Of a stretch of DNA of 64,000 nucleotides, positions 1 through 9,287 are shown one piece after another. This DNA is from Lyngbya sp. HA4199-MV5. GTDB taxonomy: Bacteria > Cyanobacteriota > Cyanobacteriia > Leptolyngbyales > Leptolyngbyaceae. The translations under genes were made by a program, and so were the position numbers. The DNA is taken from positions 62,001 to 126,000 of the forward strand of contig JAHHHL010000002.1 of the NCBI GenBank assembly GCA_019359375.1. Direction: 5' to 3'. The notes beneath the pieces are model-generated. The model was not told where the DNA came from. It saw only the letters and a list, made by a program, of their open reading frames with translations, and searched no databases. The first letter of the stretch is position 1. The number at the start of each line of letters is the position of its first letter.

Positions 1-253
1 GCGATCGGACAACTTCGGGCGATCGTAGCGGTCAGTTCAGCCTTCAGCCTTCAGCCTTTAACCCCCTGACTCCTGACTCCTAATATCAATTTGATTTGAA
101 AATGTTGCAGATGGGGTAGGGGCGGACCGTTCGCCCCTACAGAGGGTCGATGTGTCGTGAAGTCTGTTTAAACTGGTATGACTTCTGACTCCCTCTAACA
201 ACTAATAACTAACAACCAGCAACTTCTTTCCATCATCCCTCAAAGGCTAATGG
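1..253. other. Intergenic stretch with low-complexity repeats
   Basis: No gene is visible. The stretch holds short degenerate repeats typical of cyanobacterial intergenic DNA (TTCAGCC repeats near 37-58, CTGACTCCTGACTCC near 67-80, and AACTAATAACTAAC near 200-220) and one hairpin at 116-140, listed separately. It lies downstream of the minus-strand secD-secF operon. Confidence 0.6.
116..140. repeat. Palindromic repeat, GTAGGGGCG hairpin
   Basis: GTAGGGGCG at 116-124 and CGCCCCTAC at 132-140 are perfect 9-base inverted arms around a 7-base loop. Hairpins of this GTAGGGGC type are a common dispersed motif in cyanobacteria, and related ones occur at 36651-36678 and 61890-61919. It lies 114 bases beyond the last gene of the secDF operon, so it could help end that transcript, but there is no T-run. 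Confidence 0.6.
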
Positions 254-676
254 CTATGGACATCGCGGCTTGCACACGAAGCGCCAAAGGGGATGGCTAC
301 GTCCCTGCTGCCGAATCCGCTGCACTTGCCGTTCTAAACGCTGGCGATCGAACTGAGACAACCCAAACACCGCATCATGGCTTTGTCGCAGCAGAACGGC
401 GACTGTAAACCCAACGCAAATTGCTAAACCGATCGCAGGAAAGCGGTTAAAGAGCAGCCCGTAGCGAACGGCTGCCCACGTAAAGTAATCCAGCAACAGC
501 GAAATGGGATACCGCAAAGCCCACAAACTGAGTGCGCCGATCGTAAGCCATAACGCCACAACGACGCACCAGCGCCCGTAGATGGTCAAACGGTAAAGCC
601 GCTCTACTTCCTGCTGAAAAGTAGTGGCAGCATCGCCGCTCGTCGGGAGCAATCGTGGTTCGTCAGGCTGGCTCAT
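254..676 (-). CDS. Small two-helix membrane protein downstream of secF
   Basis: 140-residue protein of unknown function. Two hydrophobic segments are visible, one near residues 38-65 and one near 78-98, followed by a basic, arginine- and glutamine-rich C-terminal tail, so an inner-membrane protein with a cytoplasmic tail is likely. I chose the ATG at 676 rather than a TTG three codons upstream. It starts 15 bases after the secF stop and reads in the same direction, so it is probably the third gene of the secD-secF transcript. Position suggests, but does not show, a link with protein export or membrane insertion. Confidence 0.7.
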   Translation of the reverse strand: MSQPDEPRLLPTSGDAATTFQQEVERLYRLTIYGRWCVVVALWLTIGALSLWALRYPISLLLDYFTWAAVRYGLLFNRFPAIGLAICVGFTVAVLLRQSHDAVFGLSQFDRQRLERQVQRIRQQGRSHPLWRFVCKPRCP

Positions 677-690
677 AGAGGGCAATTAGG

Positions 691-1692
691 TCAGGCATCA
701 TCTGATCTGGCGGAGAGATCATCCACGTCTCGATCGCTGGCAGCAACGTCCACAGTTGCGGTTGCAGAGGGCAGCGCTTCCGCACGTTCACGCCACAAGG
801 CTAAGAGGGTGCTGGCAATAAAGATACTGGAGTAAGCCCCCATCGTGAAACCGATGATGAGCGCCAGGGCAAAGTTCTTTAAAGTCTCGCCACCAAAGAG
901 GAAGATGGCAAACAAGGTAAGCAATACAGTGACGGTTGTGTTGATGGAGCGAGACAGCGTTTGGTTAACGGCGGCATCCACAATGTCATCAATCGGACGA
1001 TCGGGATGGGCTGCTCGTGTCTCACGAATGCGATCGTAAATCACGACCGTATCATTCACCGAAAAACCGACGATCGTCAGCAGCGCCACGATAAACAGGC
1101 TATCGACTTCTGTACCAATTGCCAGACCCAATATGGCAAAAATGCCAACCGTAATCAAGACATCATGAAACAAAGCAAGGATCGCAAAAATTGCATAGTC
1201 CAACTGAAACCGAAAACTGAGGTAGACCATAATCAGCCCAAACGACACCAGCAGCGCCAACATGCCAGAGGCAAACAACTGCTGACCGATGACGGGTCCC
1301 ACCGTATCAATCTGGTTCTTAGCAGCATCAAACGCACCAATCTTGCTGCCGAGAGCATCCAAAAGCTTGACCCGTTCCTCTGGGCTGAGCGGTTTCGTGC
1401 GAATGGAGAGTGCGCGCTGCTCCTGTCCTAAAAGCTGAATGCTGCTTTCGCCCAAACCCTCAGCATCCATCACATCACGTACAGCGGCAATGTCGATCGG
1501 CTTGTCGCAGGCATTCGGCTTTGAGCAATCAAGCTCAACCTGAAGGCGTGTCCCACCAATAAAGTCCAGGCTGGGACGCAACGGTGCGCCAAACTTCTGC
1601 CAGGACAACAGCATGGCAAGAATCCCAGCAATAATCATCACCAAAGAAAGCGTCCACCAAAGCTTGCGCTGCCGAATGACTTGTAGTTTCAT
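691..1692 (-). CDS. secF: Protein translocase subunit SecF
   Basis: SecF (333 residues) is the partner of SecD in the RND-like complex that uses the proton gradient to pull proteins through SecYEG. Family features visible are the first membrane helix (near residues 12-30), the [13 protein letters not shown] periplasmic entry motif, and a C-terminal block of five helices with the [17 protein letters not shown] motif that includes the conserved Asp-Arg pair of SecD/SecF helix 4. The start codon overlaps the secD stop by four bases (ATGA), indicating translational coupling. In cyanobacteria this complex serves both plasma and thylakoid membranes. The C-terminus is an acidic, non-conserved tail. 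Confidence 0.95.
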   Translation of the reverse strand: MKLQVIRQRKLWWTLSLVMIIAGILAMLLSWQKFGAPLRPSLDFIGGTRLQVELDCSKPNACDKPIDIAAVRDVMDAEGLGESSIQLLGQEQRALSIRTKPLSPEERVKLLDALGSKIGAFDAAKNQIDTVGPVIGQQLFASGMLALLVSFGLIMVYLSFRFQLDYAIFAILALFHDVLITVGIFAILGLAIGTEVDSLFIVALLTIVGFSVNDTVVIYDRIRETRAAHPDRPIDDIVDAAVNQTLSRSINTTVTVLLTLFAIFLFGGETLKNFALALIIGFTMGAYSSIFIASTLLALWRERAEALPSATATVDVAASDRDVDDLSARSDDA

Positions 1693-3113
1693 GGGGTCGC
1701 CTCCGGTTGAGGTTGCGTGGTAGATGGCAGCTTCGGGCAGTAGAACTCAAGCTTCCGTAGTCCTTGGATGCTCTGGGTGTAGAACAACAGCGTCCGAGTG
1801 CAGGTCAACGAGGTAAACAGGCTCAACAAAACCCCTAGCGCCAGGGTGAGGGCAAACCCCTTAACCAATCCTGCACCTAGCCAGAAAAGCGCGGCACAGG
1901 AGATCAACGTGGTGACGTGCCCATCCAGAATGCTGGGAAACGCCCGGTAAAAGCCAGCTTCGATCGCTCGATAAAGCGTCTTGCCCGCACGGAGTTCTTC
2001 CCGCGTTCGTTCAAAAATCAGCACATTCGCATCGACCGCCATCCCAATGCTGAGAATGAAACCCGCAATGCCAGGAAGGGTTAGCGTCACACCCAGCAGG
2101 TTAAAGGCAGCGTAGGTCAGCACGGCATAAATCAGCAAGGCAACATCGGCAACCAGTCCCGGTAGGCGATAGTACACCACCATAAAGATCAAGACGAGAA
2201 CTAACCCACCAATCCCGGCGTAGATACTGCTTTGCACACTATCTCGACCCAGCGTTGCGCCCACCGTGCGATTTTCGACCACTTCTACGGGGACTGGTAA
2301 CGCCCCTCCACGCAGTTGGACGGCGATATCAGTGGCTCGTTCAGCCGTAAAGTTACCCTCAATGACGGCTCCGCCCCCTGAAATTCCGGTCTGCGCGTAC
2401 TGTACGTCAACGGTGTAGGCAAAATCGGCACTAATGGGTGCGCCATCCAGAAAGATGCCCAGAGTGCGTCCGGTGCCTGCGATACTTTTTGTCAACGCCG
2501 CAAACAGTTCGCCACCACGGGGGTCAAACTTCAGCCCTACGTGCCAGTTATTGCTCGCACCCGCTGGCTCTGGATACGCGTCTTTGAGGTTCTTACCCGT
2601 CAGTTCCGTTTTTTCAAACAGACTGGTGATCGACTCATTCGTCGCTTTCAGCTCTGCCTGATTTTTGGCGATCGCCGCTTGATCCGTTGTCTTTCTCAGT
2701 TTTGCCTGGAGATCCAGCTTCTCACGCAGGTTCTGTTTTTCGATTTGCAGTTGCGCTTCGGTGCCAGGTTTCTGCTTGCGAAAATCTAGCTGAGCTGTAC
2801 CACCCAAGACGCGTTCTGCCTGCTCCGGATCATTCACGCCTGGTAGCTGCACCAAAATCTGATCTTTGCCAACGGTTTGCACCAAAGGTTCTGAAACCCC
2901 CAGACCGTTGACCCGCCCTTCAATCACTTTGCGAACGGCTTCAAGTTCTCGCTCGGTAATCTGTTGGATCTCCTGAGTCGTTTTCACCTGAATCGTCAAC
3001 TGTGAACCGCCCTGAAGGTCTAAGCCCAGACGCGCTGGCACCCTGACAATCACCACAATCGCGGCGATAACCAGCACTAAAATCAAGCCTAAAAGCGATC
3101 GCTGTCTTCCCAT
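1689..3113 (-). CDS. secD: Protein translocase subunit SecD
   Basis: SecD (474 residues) is the larger accessory subunit of the Sec translocase. It starts with a membrane helix (residues 7-24) followed by the [12 protein letters not shown] motif. A long periplasmic P1 region carries a Lys/Glu-rich charged insert near residues 115-175. The C-terminal six-helix block contains the [17 protein letters not shown] motif with the conserved Asp-Arg proton-relay residues. It is the first gene of secD-secF-small membrane protein. No gene lies in the 418 bases upstream, so its promoter should be there. Confidence 0.95.
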   Translation of the reverse strand: MGRQRSLLGLILVLVIAAIVVIVRVPARLGLDLQGGSQLTIQVKTTQEIQQITERELEAVRKVIEGRVNGLGVSEPLVQTVGKDQILVQLPGVNDPEQAERVLGGTAQLDFRKQKPGTEAQLQIEKQNLREKLDLQAKLRKTTDQAAIAKNQAELKATNESITSLFEKTELTGKNLKDAYPEPAGASNNWHVGLKFDPRGGELFAALTKSIAGTGRTLGIFLDGAPISADFAYTVDVQYAQTGISGGGAVIEGNFTAERATDIAVQLRGGALPVPVEVVENRTVGATLGRDSVQSSIYAGIGGLVLVLIFMVVYYRLPGLVADVALLIYAVLTYAAFNLLGVTLTLPGIAGFILSIGMAVDANVLIFERTREELRAGKTLYRAIEAGFYRAFPSILDGHVTTLISCAALFWLGAGLVKGFALTLALGVLLSLFTSLTCTRTLLFYTQSIQGLRKLEFYCPKLPSTTQPQPEATP

Positions 3114-3474
3114 ACTGTGACCCTCGTAACAAACGCTATGATAGCGCTTTAAAGAATTTGAATTTTACCTTGTGCGGGTCAACTTTAACCCATGAGCGGC
3201 GATCGTCCCGATTAAACGCTTCTCTAACCCAACGCCCTGATTCAACGCCTTGATGCGCTCAGTTCAATCGGAAGTACGCAACAAAAGGTGAACGATCGTA
3301 CTGTACGCGATCGTGACCCAGTAGTCACTGTAACCCATCGACTCCCGTTGATCAGGTGAACCAAATGAGCCTTATGCCTGGAATGCGCTTTGCATCAAGA
3401 CAAGTTGTTCCAGTATGCCAGAAAGGAGCAGTGCCACTCGCCCTGCACCTGTACATAAGACCAATTCACCCAAT
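3114..3474. other. Intergenic region upstream of secD
   Basis: About 360 bases between the secD start and the terminator of the LysM/M23 gene. It probably holds the secD promoter on the minus strand. Several partial HIP1-like CGATCG strings are present. I see no convincing gene. Confidence 0.5.
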
Positions 3475-3499
3475 AAAAAAGGGAGCTAAAGGCTCCCTT
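3475..3499 (-). terminator. Rho-independent terminator of the LysM/M23 gene
   Basis: On the minus strand the sequence reads AAGGGAGC, a short loop, GCTCCCTTTTTT: a GC-rich stem with a T-run. It lies 33 bases beyond the stop codon of the peptidoglycan hydrolase gene that ends at 3532, a classic intrinsic terminator position. Confidence 0.85.
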
Positions 3500-3531
3500 C
3501 AAACAGTCAAGTATGTCAGTGTAAAAGGCGT

Positions 3532-5619
3532 TTATGCCTGACCTCTCGGCAAGTAAGCCATTGGGTTAACGGCTCCTTGTCCAGGAAGATGCACTTCAAA
3601 GTGAGAGTGCGGACCTGTGCTATAGCCAGTGCTACCCATATCAGCAATTTGCTGCCCTTGAGCTACTTGCTGCCCTGTGCGCACGATGACCCGGCTGTTG
3701 TGTGCGTAGAGGGTCACGCTACCATCAGGATGCTGAATCTCGACCATGTTGCCATAGCCGCCAGAGTTCCAGCCTGCTGTGATCACCACACCCGCTGCGG
3801 CGGCAAACACAGGCGTACCCACGGGAGCAGCAATGTCAATGCCTTTGTGCATCCGACCCCAGCGCCAGCCGTAGCCTGAAGTCAGCACCCCTTTAGTGGG
3901 CCAGATGTAGCCGTTAAACTTGCCTGAGCTACCGGGCAAATACGCATCCACTGAACCAATGGGCGGCAAATCTGGGGAAACCATTTTGCCAACGGGTGAG
4001 GAAATCAACGGCTCATAGTTTTGAGAGCCGATCGAGGCTGTTGCTACAAGCTGAGGTTTAGCTTGAGGCTCGACAGGTGCCAGATCAGCCTGCGCTGCCT
4101 TCATTTCAGCCCGATTGTCCTGCTGTCTACTAACCTGCAACTGACGGATCTGAGCCTGGAGCGCCTTTGTGTATGGGGTTAACTGAGGTGCTGCCGTAGC
4201 TTCACTCGCTGCCGCAGCAGTGTTAGCAGGCGCGGCAACATTGAGAGGCGCAGCCGCAACTTTAGTACTTTGCGTAGTGGAGCCCTGAATTTGGCTCGAT
4301 GAATCCTGGTATTTCTCTCGAAGCTTGACAATTTCAAGCCTGAGATTTTCAACATAGCTATTTTGGATGCCACCATCAGATTGATCTGCCTGTGCTGGCT
4401 GTTTGCCGACGAAAGAGACCGTCGCCACTTCACTACTACCCCCGATCGCGGCGGGTGCTACGGATGAGTGAGTAAGTGAGACCGTTGGAATCGGCTCAGC
4501 CGCTGGAGCATTACTCGATTGAGCGGCTACAACAGCAACACCATGAGCCTCAGCTACACCTGGTGCAGTGCTGACAGCTTCTGGAGCGGGTGCCAGTGCT
4601 TGAGTGCGCCCAACAGTGGGGCGGGCACTTTCTGCTCTCGGTAGCGTCATTTGATCTGGCTTTGCAGATGCAATGATGATAGGAGCCTCAGTGGGTGCAG
4701 TGCTGACGGTCGAGGACGTTAGGGGTGCTTCACTTGCGCCTTGAGGGATGACCAGCACCTGGTTAACACTCAAAACGTTGGGGTCTTTGAGGGCATTGGC
4801 AGCCGTCAATTGCTTTAGAGAAACCTGATGGGCGTTTGCGATCGCCTCCAAGGTGTCTCCAGCCACAACCCTATAGGCATGAGCCAGAGGATCAGCCGTT
4901 GTCGCTGTCACACTCGGTGCTGCTTGGGAAGCGACCTCTGTGCGATTAGACTCTGTGCGCTCGGTCTGTTGAGTGCCCTTTAGCCGTGCAAGACCTTGTT
5001 GGAGCCGATCTTGTTTCTGCCTCAAAGCATCGAGTGCCTCACTATATGGCACCTGAGCAACCACTTTCTGCTTGCTGTCGATCGCTTTAGCACTATCAAC
5101 CAGACCGTAATATTCAGGCTTGTTGCCAGCAGCTTCAGCAGCTTGTTCGATGACCGAGACCTGTTTCGTGGTTGAAATCTTCAACACTTGTCCAACGTGC
5201 AGCACTGCATTCGTAGAAATGCCGTTATCCAGTGCTAGCTTCGCCGCATCCACCCCGTAAAATTGAGCAAGCTGCCAAAGGGTCTGACCTTCTTGCACGG
5301 TGTGTTCAGCAATTTCTGCGGAAAAAGAGCTTTGAGTCTTCTCGATACTGTGAGGCACAGTGGCAACGTCAAACTCTTGAGGAACTACATTTGCAGCTGG
5401 CTCACCAGCAACTGGCTCTGCGGCGACTGCTTCATCGCTCTGGCTGGGCAATGGGAGACTGTATGCCCCCATTGAGATTGCCAACCCGATTACGGCGGCA
5501 GAAGTACGAACCAGACGATTAACCTCCGGTGGAGTCTGCCTGATTTGACTCTCCATCACACCCTCTTCAACTTCACAGGAAGGAACAGGCTTAACCTTCT
5601 GCGGAAATGTTCGTTCCAA
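3532..5619 (-). CDS. LysM and M23 peptidase domain cell-wall protein
   Basis: 695-residue envelope protein predicted to bind and cut, or help remodel, peptidoglycan. After a cytoplasmic N-terminus there is a hydrophobic signal or anchor segment near residues 37-55. Two LysM domains follow (near residues 108-150, with HTVQEGQTLWQLA, and near 247-293, with YRVVAGDTLEAIA). A long Ala/Pro/Gln-rich linker with a coiled-coil-like stretch comes next, and then a C-terminal M23 domain with GYGWRWGRMHKGIDIAAPVG, and HSHFEVH near the end, supplying the His and Asp metal ligands. The metal ligands appear complete (H..D and HxH), so it could be an active lytic endopeptidase rather than an NlpD-like activator. 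It is monocistronic, with a strong terminator downstream. Confidence 0.9.
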   Translation of the reverse strand: MERTFPQKVKPVPSCEVEEGVMESQIRQTPPEVNRLVRTSAAVIGLAISMGAYSLPLPSQSDEAVAAEPVAGEPAANVVPQEFDVATVPHSIEKTQSSFSAEIAEHTVQEGQTLWQLAQFYGVDAAKLALDNGISTNAVLHVGQVLKISTTKQVSVIEQAAEAAGNKPEYYGLVDSAKAIDSKQKVVAQVPYSEALDALRQKQDRLQQGLARLKGTQQTERTESNRTEVASQAAPSVTATTADPLAHAYRVVAGDTLEAIANAHQVSLKQLTAANALKDPNVLSVNQVLVIPQGASEAPLTSSTVSTAPTEAPIIIASAKPDQMTLPRAESARPTVGRTQALAPAPEAVSTAPGVAEAHGVAVVAAQSSNAPAAEPIPTVSLTHSSVAPAAIGGSSEVATVSFVGKQPAQADQSDGGIQNSYVENLRLEIVKLREKYQDSSSQIQGSTTQSTKVAAAPLNVAAPANTAAAASEATAAPQLTPYTKALQAQIRQLQVSRQQDNRAEMKAAQADLAPVEPQAKPQLVATASIGSQNYEPLISSPVGKMVSPDLPPIGSVDAYLPGSSGKFNGYIWPTKGVLTSGYGWRWGRMHKGIDIAAPVGTPVFAAAAGVVITAGWNSGGYGNMVEIQHPDGSVTLYAHNSRVIVRTGQQVAQGQQIADMGSTGYSTGPHSHFEVHLPGQGAVNPMAYLPRGQA

Positions 5620-6673
5620 AAAACGACCTCCTAAAATGTCCAGCGTTTAACTGTCCTTGAGTCACATCAGCTTGCCATCTGCCAATGATAGAAATCACGT
5701 AGGAAAGCGATCCAGATCACTAGCGGCAAACACTTAGGCAAGATTACCCTGCTTTCTCAATTTAGACAAGTTAACATAACCCCAAAAATCTACAATCCGT
5801 GTTGAAAAAACCTTTAATCGCCTTTTGTGAACATGGTTAGCGTACTGTTACACCCTGGTCAATTGCCCCTTCTCAAGCGCATTGCTTCAGATCTTAGGAG
5901 AATAAAAATTCCTCCGCTTTGATGACATGCACCTGGGCTTGTGACGCTCTAGCTCTGGTTGTGAATAAGGCGTAAAAGCCTTGTTCAGCAAGGGCTATAG
6001 CTACAGCATAGGTCGGTGCTAAGCCACAATCACTCACTGCCTCCGATATCACGTTACGTTGAGATTTGCCCCTCAACAACCGTGAAATTGTGTACGTTAT
6101 CACAATTAGCAACTCCCACTTTGAAGGCAGATACGGGCAAACGTACTGCTTGAACCTTGTGAGAGGTACGCCAGTTGTAGTGTTGCAGAGCGATCAATCG
6201 TAACTATAAGCATTGAACAACCTGCTATAGCTTTGCCCAGTAGCGTATAGAAATTTCTTATTACATATGCCCACGATTCGTGGTAACGACGACAGCCAGT
6301 GCCTCGATCTTTTTCGCTTTATGGATATGCATGTGATTGGGCTATTGACACTCAACCGTGTTGTCTTTGGCTTACTTTTGAATGGGCATATTTTTAGATA
6401 CGTATATTGTTGAATGGGTATATGCGCATTTAGTGCTTATTTACTGTGGACAATGGCTTGGTTGGCGAACAGGAACGAGCTCGACCAAAACTCAATCGGT
6501 CAGTGATGACCAGGCTGTTCATAACCCATGTCAATACGCATGGCGTGGTTGAATGAGCGAACGTTCTTGGGCGACCAAGCGTTGCCGTGGCGATCGACGA
6601 TATATGGGCTTGCTGTAGTCTGTCCTAATTTGACTTGTATTCCTTGGGAGATTTCTGAGAAAGAAGATACTCG
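5620..6673. other. Long intergenic region between trmL and the LysM/M23 gene
   Basis: About 1 kb without a gene I can defend. A 72-codon minus-strand frame (5894-6112, TTG start) has plausible amino-acid composition, but no recognisable family and no good ribosome site. Around 6320-6430 the sequence is AT-rich with a near-direct repeat TTGAATGGGCATAT / TTGAATGGGTATAT (near 6379 and 6410) and an inverted match CATATGCCCA near 6265. These could be regulatory or a relic of a mobile element. The promoter of the LysM/M23 gene should lie in 5620-5800. Confidence 0.4.
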
Positions 6674-7135
6674 TTACTGGAAGCCACCCAACTGTCGTTG
6701 TGCTTCAAAGAGACCGACGGCTGCACTCACGGATAGGTTGAGGCTGCGGACGTGTTGGCTTGCCATCGGAATATAGACGGTCTCGTCACAGGCGTTGAGT
6801 ACATCAGTCGGCAGTCCCTGAGTTTCGCTGCCAAACAGAAGCCAGTCTAAGGGGCGAAAGGCGAAGTGAGTATAGCTACAGCGTCCCGAAGTGCTAAAGC
6901 CAATGCGTCGCCCTCCCTGACTCTGTTGTAGCGTCTGGAATGCCTCGATCGAGTCGTGGTAATGCAAATTGACATGGGGCCAGTAGTCTAAGCCTGCACG
7001 CTTCAGGTAGCGATCGCTCAGCTCAAAGCCTAGCGGTCCAACCAGATGTAGCTCGGTGTTAGTGGCAGCGCAGGTGCGGGCGATATTGCCGGTGTTTGGC
7101 GGAATCTGAGGATGAACCAAAACGACTCTGAGCAT
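6674..7135 (-). CDS. trmL: tRNA (cytidine(34)-2'-O)-methyltransferase TrmL
   Basis: 153-residue SPOUT-class methyltransferase that 2'-O-methylates the wobble nucleotide of certain leucine tRNAs using S-adenosylmethionine. The family signatures are clear: VLVHPQIPPNTGNIARTCAA at the N-terminus, LLFGSETQGLP in the middle, and IPMASQHVRSLNLSVSAAV at the C-terminal knot that binds AdoMet. The length is normal for TrmL, and the start is the ATG directly before the conserved hydrophobic strand. It stands alone on the minus strand, with about 440 bases separating it from gshA upstream. Confidence 0.92.
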   Translation of the reverse strand: MLRVVLVHPQIPPNTGNIARTCAATNTELHLVGPLGFELSDRYLKRAGLDYWPHVNLHYHDSIEAFQTLQQSQGGRRIGFSTSGRCSYTHFAFRPLDWLLFGSETQGLPTDVLNACDETVYIPMASQHVRSLNLSVSAAVGLFEAQRQLGGFQ

Positions 7136-7444
7136 GAGTTCGAGTAAGCAGCAGTACTGTTTGAGGCGTGTTTGTCTGGGTAAACAAGGGGCGCGATCGA
7201 TAGCTTTTTTTAATCAATCAGCTTAAGCGTTAGCTTTGTAAAGATTTTGTTCTCAAACTGGCACCGTCCGGAGGGGTGATTTAGCGGAAGCTATGTTATC
7301 TCTTGCAGACAATTCAACCCTCACAGACGACGAATCGAAGCTCCCCAGTGGTTCAGCTCTAAGGCGTTTAGCGATCGCTCTTTGACACTTCTTCAATCAA
7401 ACGCTTCTTCAATCAACAAAGCAAAAGCGCACACAGAGTGCGGA
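7136..7444. other. Intergenic region upstream of trmL
   Basis: About 300 bases between trmL and a dispersed repeat copy. It should carry the trmL promoter. A TTTTTTAATCAATC stretch near 7205 and one HIP1 site near 7372 are visible. No gene is evident. Confidence 0.4.
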
Positions 7445-7577
7445 GGGGCATGGCATACCCTGCGGGAAGCAAGCTGCGGTACAAAGTCCTTGCCTTCTCC
7501 CAGAGACATCTGCCGCATGCCGCGCCCGTACAACGAAAAGGCTAAGGTTGTCGAAGTTATTTAATGTCCATTCCTAA
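7445..7577 (-). repeat. Dispersed repeat element type B, copy 1
   Basis: This stretch matches 49391-49503 closely over most of its length. Shared blocks include AAAGTCCTTGCCTTC, TGCCGCATGCCGCGCCCGTAC and AAAAGGCTAAGGTTG. In both copies the far edge (CTTAGRAATGG on the minus strand) supplies the TAG stop codon of the adjacent minus-strand gene, here gshA. The outer part has a partial inverted repeat (GGGGCATGGCATAC against GTACGGGCGCGGCATGCGGCA). Copy 1 carries extra bases in its left arm compared with copy 2. It is non-coding, and may act as a terminator or be a small mobile element. Confidence 0.75.
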
Positions 7578-8725
7578 GCGACCAATGGCTGGCAAAGGTC
7601 GTCTTGTAACGTGAGTTCGTAAGTGGATGCGTCTTGAATGGCTTGCTGCATGATGGGTTGGATCGCTAATCCCTGCTCGTAAAGCTTGAGCCACTGTTGC
7701 GCTTCATTGCCTTCTCGCAGAATTTTTTTCAGCGGTAGGAGGAAGCAGCTAAAGCCTTCTCGCTTCGCGATCGGCCAAACGTCCTGATAAAGCTGCTCGA
7801 TCCACTCTTTGGCAACAATTGGGCTGCCATCTTTCCAATGCTGTAACGTTGCATTCAGGCTGTGGTGGGCTGCCGCCGTTTCGTTGGCATCTGCAAGCAC
7901 TTCCAGAGCGTGCGATCGCGTTTCAGATGGCAATTGGCTGCTCTGTAGTGGATCGAGCGTTGGGTCATGGATGAGCTGTAGTAAGCGTGCCTCAAGAAGG
8001 GCTGTGATCGCCAGTAGTGCGACTGGATCAATGACTAAATCGCAAATACGCAGTTCCAGTCGATTGAGATTGTAGGGGCGGCGATCGCCATTTGGTCGCA
8101 CCGATGACCAAAGGTGACGCACATTTTGCATGGTGCCTGCTGCCAATTGCTGCTCAGTCCATCGGACAAAGTGGGCGTGGCTTTCAAACAGAGGCACCTG
8201 AGCAGGCGTTTTTGGGAAAAGCCCCCAGCGGGTCGAATGGTAGCCTGTCACGTTGCCACCTAAGAACGGGGATGATGCACTCAAGGCTAGATACAAGGCT
8301 GCTTCAACTCGAATGAGCCGACAGGCTCGCATCAGCACTTCGGGGTCACTGATGCCGACATTAATATGGATGCTGGCTGTCACCACACTGGTGCCGTAGG
8401 TTTGCTCAATGTACGTGTGGTAAGGGTTGCCCGGATCGGAACGCCAAAAGCGATCGACGGAGCCTAGAGAAAGCGTGCTGCCCGGTATGAGAGTGTAATT
8501 TCCCAGTTGTTGCAAGTAGGTTCGCAGGCGCAGGCGCGGACGTACCAAATCGCACAGCAGGCGCTCATAGCGGTAACACGGAGGGGTGGTGTACTCGACG
8601 TTGCGGCTATCGGGTTCGCGCACGAAGCCATCTAAGGCGGCGACAATTTTGTCAGACAACCCAACAATGTCTCCTTCAGGGGTGCTGGTGTAGATCTCCA
8701 CCTCAAATCCTTTCGATAGCAGCAT
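7574..8725 (-). CDS. gshA: Glutamate-cysteine ligase, cyanobacterial type
   Basis: 383-residue enzyme for the first step of glutathione synthesis, joining glutamate and cysteine with ATP in the cytoplasm. It resembles the distinct cyanobacterial glutamate-cysteine ligase family: N-terminal LLSKGFEVEIYTSTPEGDIV, NVEYTTPPCYRYE, LIPGSTLSLG and TASIHINVGI blocks. I place the start at the ATG at 8725 because AGGGAGGA stands just upstream; an in-frame extension to 8788 lacks such a site. The TAG stop lies inside the type B repeat. Glutathione is central to redox and metal handling in phototrophs. Confidence 0.92.
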   Translation of the reverse strand: MLLSKGFEVEIYTSTPEGDIVGLSDKIVAALDGFVREPDSRNVEYTTPPCYRYERLLCDLVRPRLRLRTYLQQLGNYTLIPGSTLSLGSVDRFWRSDPGNPYHTYIEQTYGTSVVTASIHINVGISDPEVLMRACRLIRVEAALYLALSASSPFLGGNVTGYHSTRWGLFPKTPAQVPLFESHAHFVRWTEQQLAAGTMQNVRHLWSSVRPNGDRRPYNLNRLELRICDLVIDPVALLAITALLEARLLQLIHDPTLDPLQSSQLPSETRSHALEVLADANETAAAHHSLNATLQHWKDGSPIVAKEWIEQLYQDVWPIAKREGFSCFLLPLKKILREGNEAQQWLKLYEQGLAIQPIMQQAIQDASTYELTLQDDLCQPLVA

Positions 8726-9287
8726 GGGTCCTCCCTGAGTTGAGCAGCCTTTCTTCAGTATCGAGGAAAAGGTCAACAATGCATCCACTGAAAGTTACGT
8801 GGACACCAAGGGAGCCTTGTGTATGCAGCGGCAATTTACCTGGAGCTTGGGTAGACCTTGAGGGTAGAAAATCTTTTCTGTAACTAATCGAAACGTTTTA
8901 GCGGTTTGAGCAACTTTGTCGATCGTTCACTCGATCGCCGCCTGATCCCGTTCCAGTAGAAGCTTCAGTTCTCTTTTCGGAATCTTGCTTGCCGCTTCAG
9001 CGTCACTTCAAAGTCGATCTGTTATCTCTTATACAGAATTAACCTTCCCAGAATTGGTGCAATCACTCCTAAGAGTTAATCCCTCCGGAGGGGTATTTGC
9101 GCTTCCATCGCTTGCCCCGCATGGATAGCCGTCCGAAAAATTGCCACTGAGGTCTTCTATCCTCCAGTGGTCAAGTCATGCAAGCAAAGCTCAAGCCGTT
9201 TTCTAGTCATCGTGCTGCTTTCGTTTGCCCACCTGGTGAGTTGCCTACCGTTTCTATTGACGTTTTCGCAAGGATTTTTGGGTCAAA
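8726..9287. other. Divergent promoter region between gshA and amt
   Basis: About 560 bases between two divergent genes, so promoters for both gshA (minus) and amt (plus) are expected here. A possible NtcA site at 9021-9034 is listed separately. CCGGAGGGGTATTTGCG near 9083 resembles CCGGAGGGGTGATTTAGCG near 7269. No gene is visible. Confidence 0.5.
9021..9034 (+). promoter_or_regulatory. Possible NtcA-binding site upstream of amt
   Basis: GTT-N8-TAC at 9021-9034 is one base off the NtcA consensus GTA-N8-TAC. It sits about 250 bases upstream of the ammonium transporter gene, a gene class under NtcA nitrogen control in cyanobacteria. I do not see a clean TAN3T minus-10 box at the usual spacing, so this is tentative. 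Confidence 0.35.

Noticed and set aside
5894-6112. 72-codon minus-strand frame between trmL and the LysM/M23 gene
   Set aside because: TTG start, no clear ribosome site and no recognised family; kept only as a remark in the intergenic entry.
6480-6673. Open frame continuing in phase after the trmL stop on the minus strand
   Set aside because: It has no start codon, no family resemblance and no ribosome site; readthrough of the TAA is not supported.
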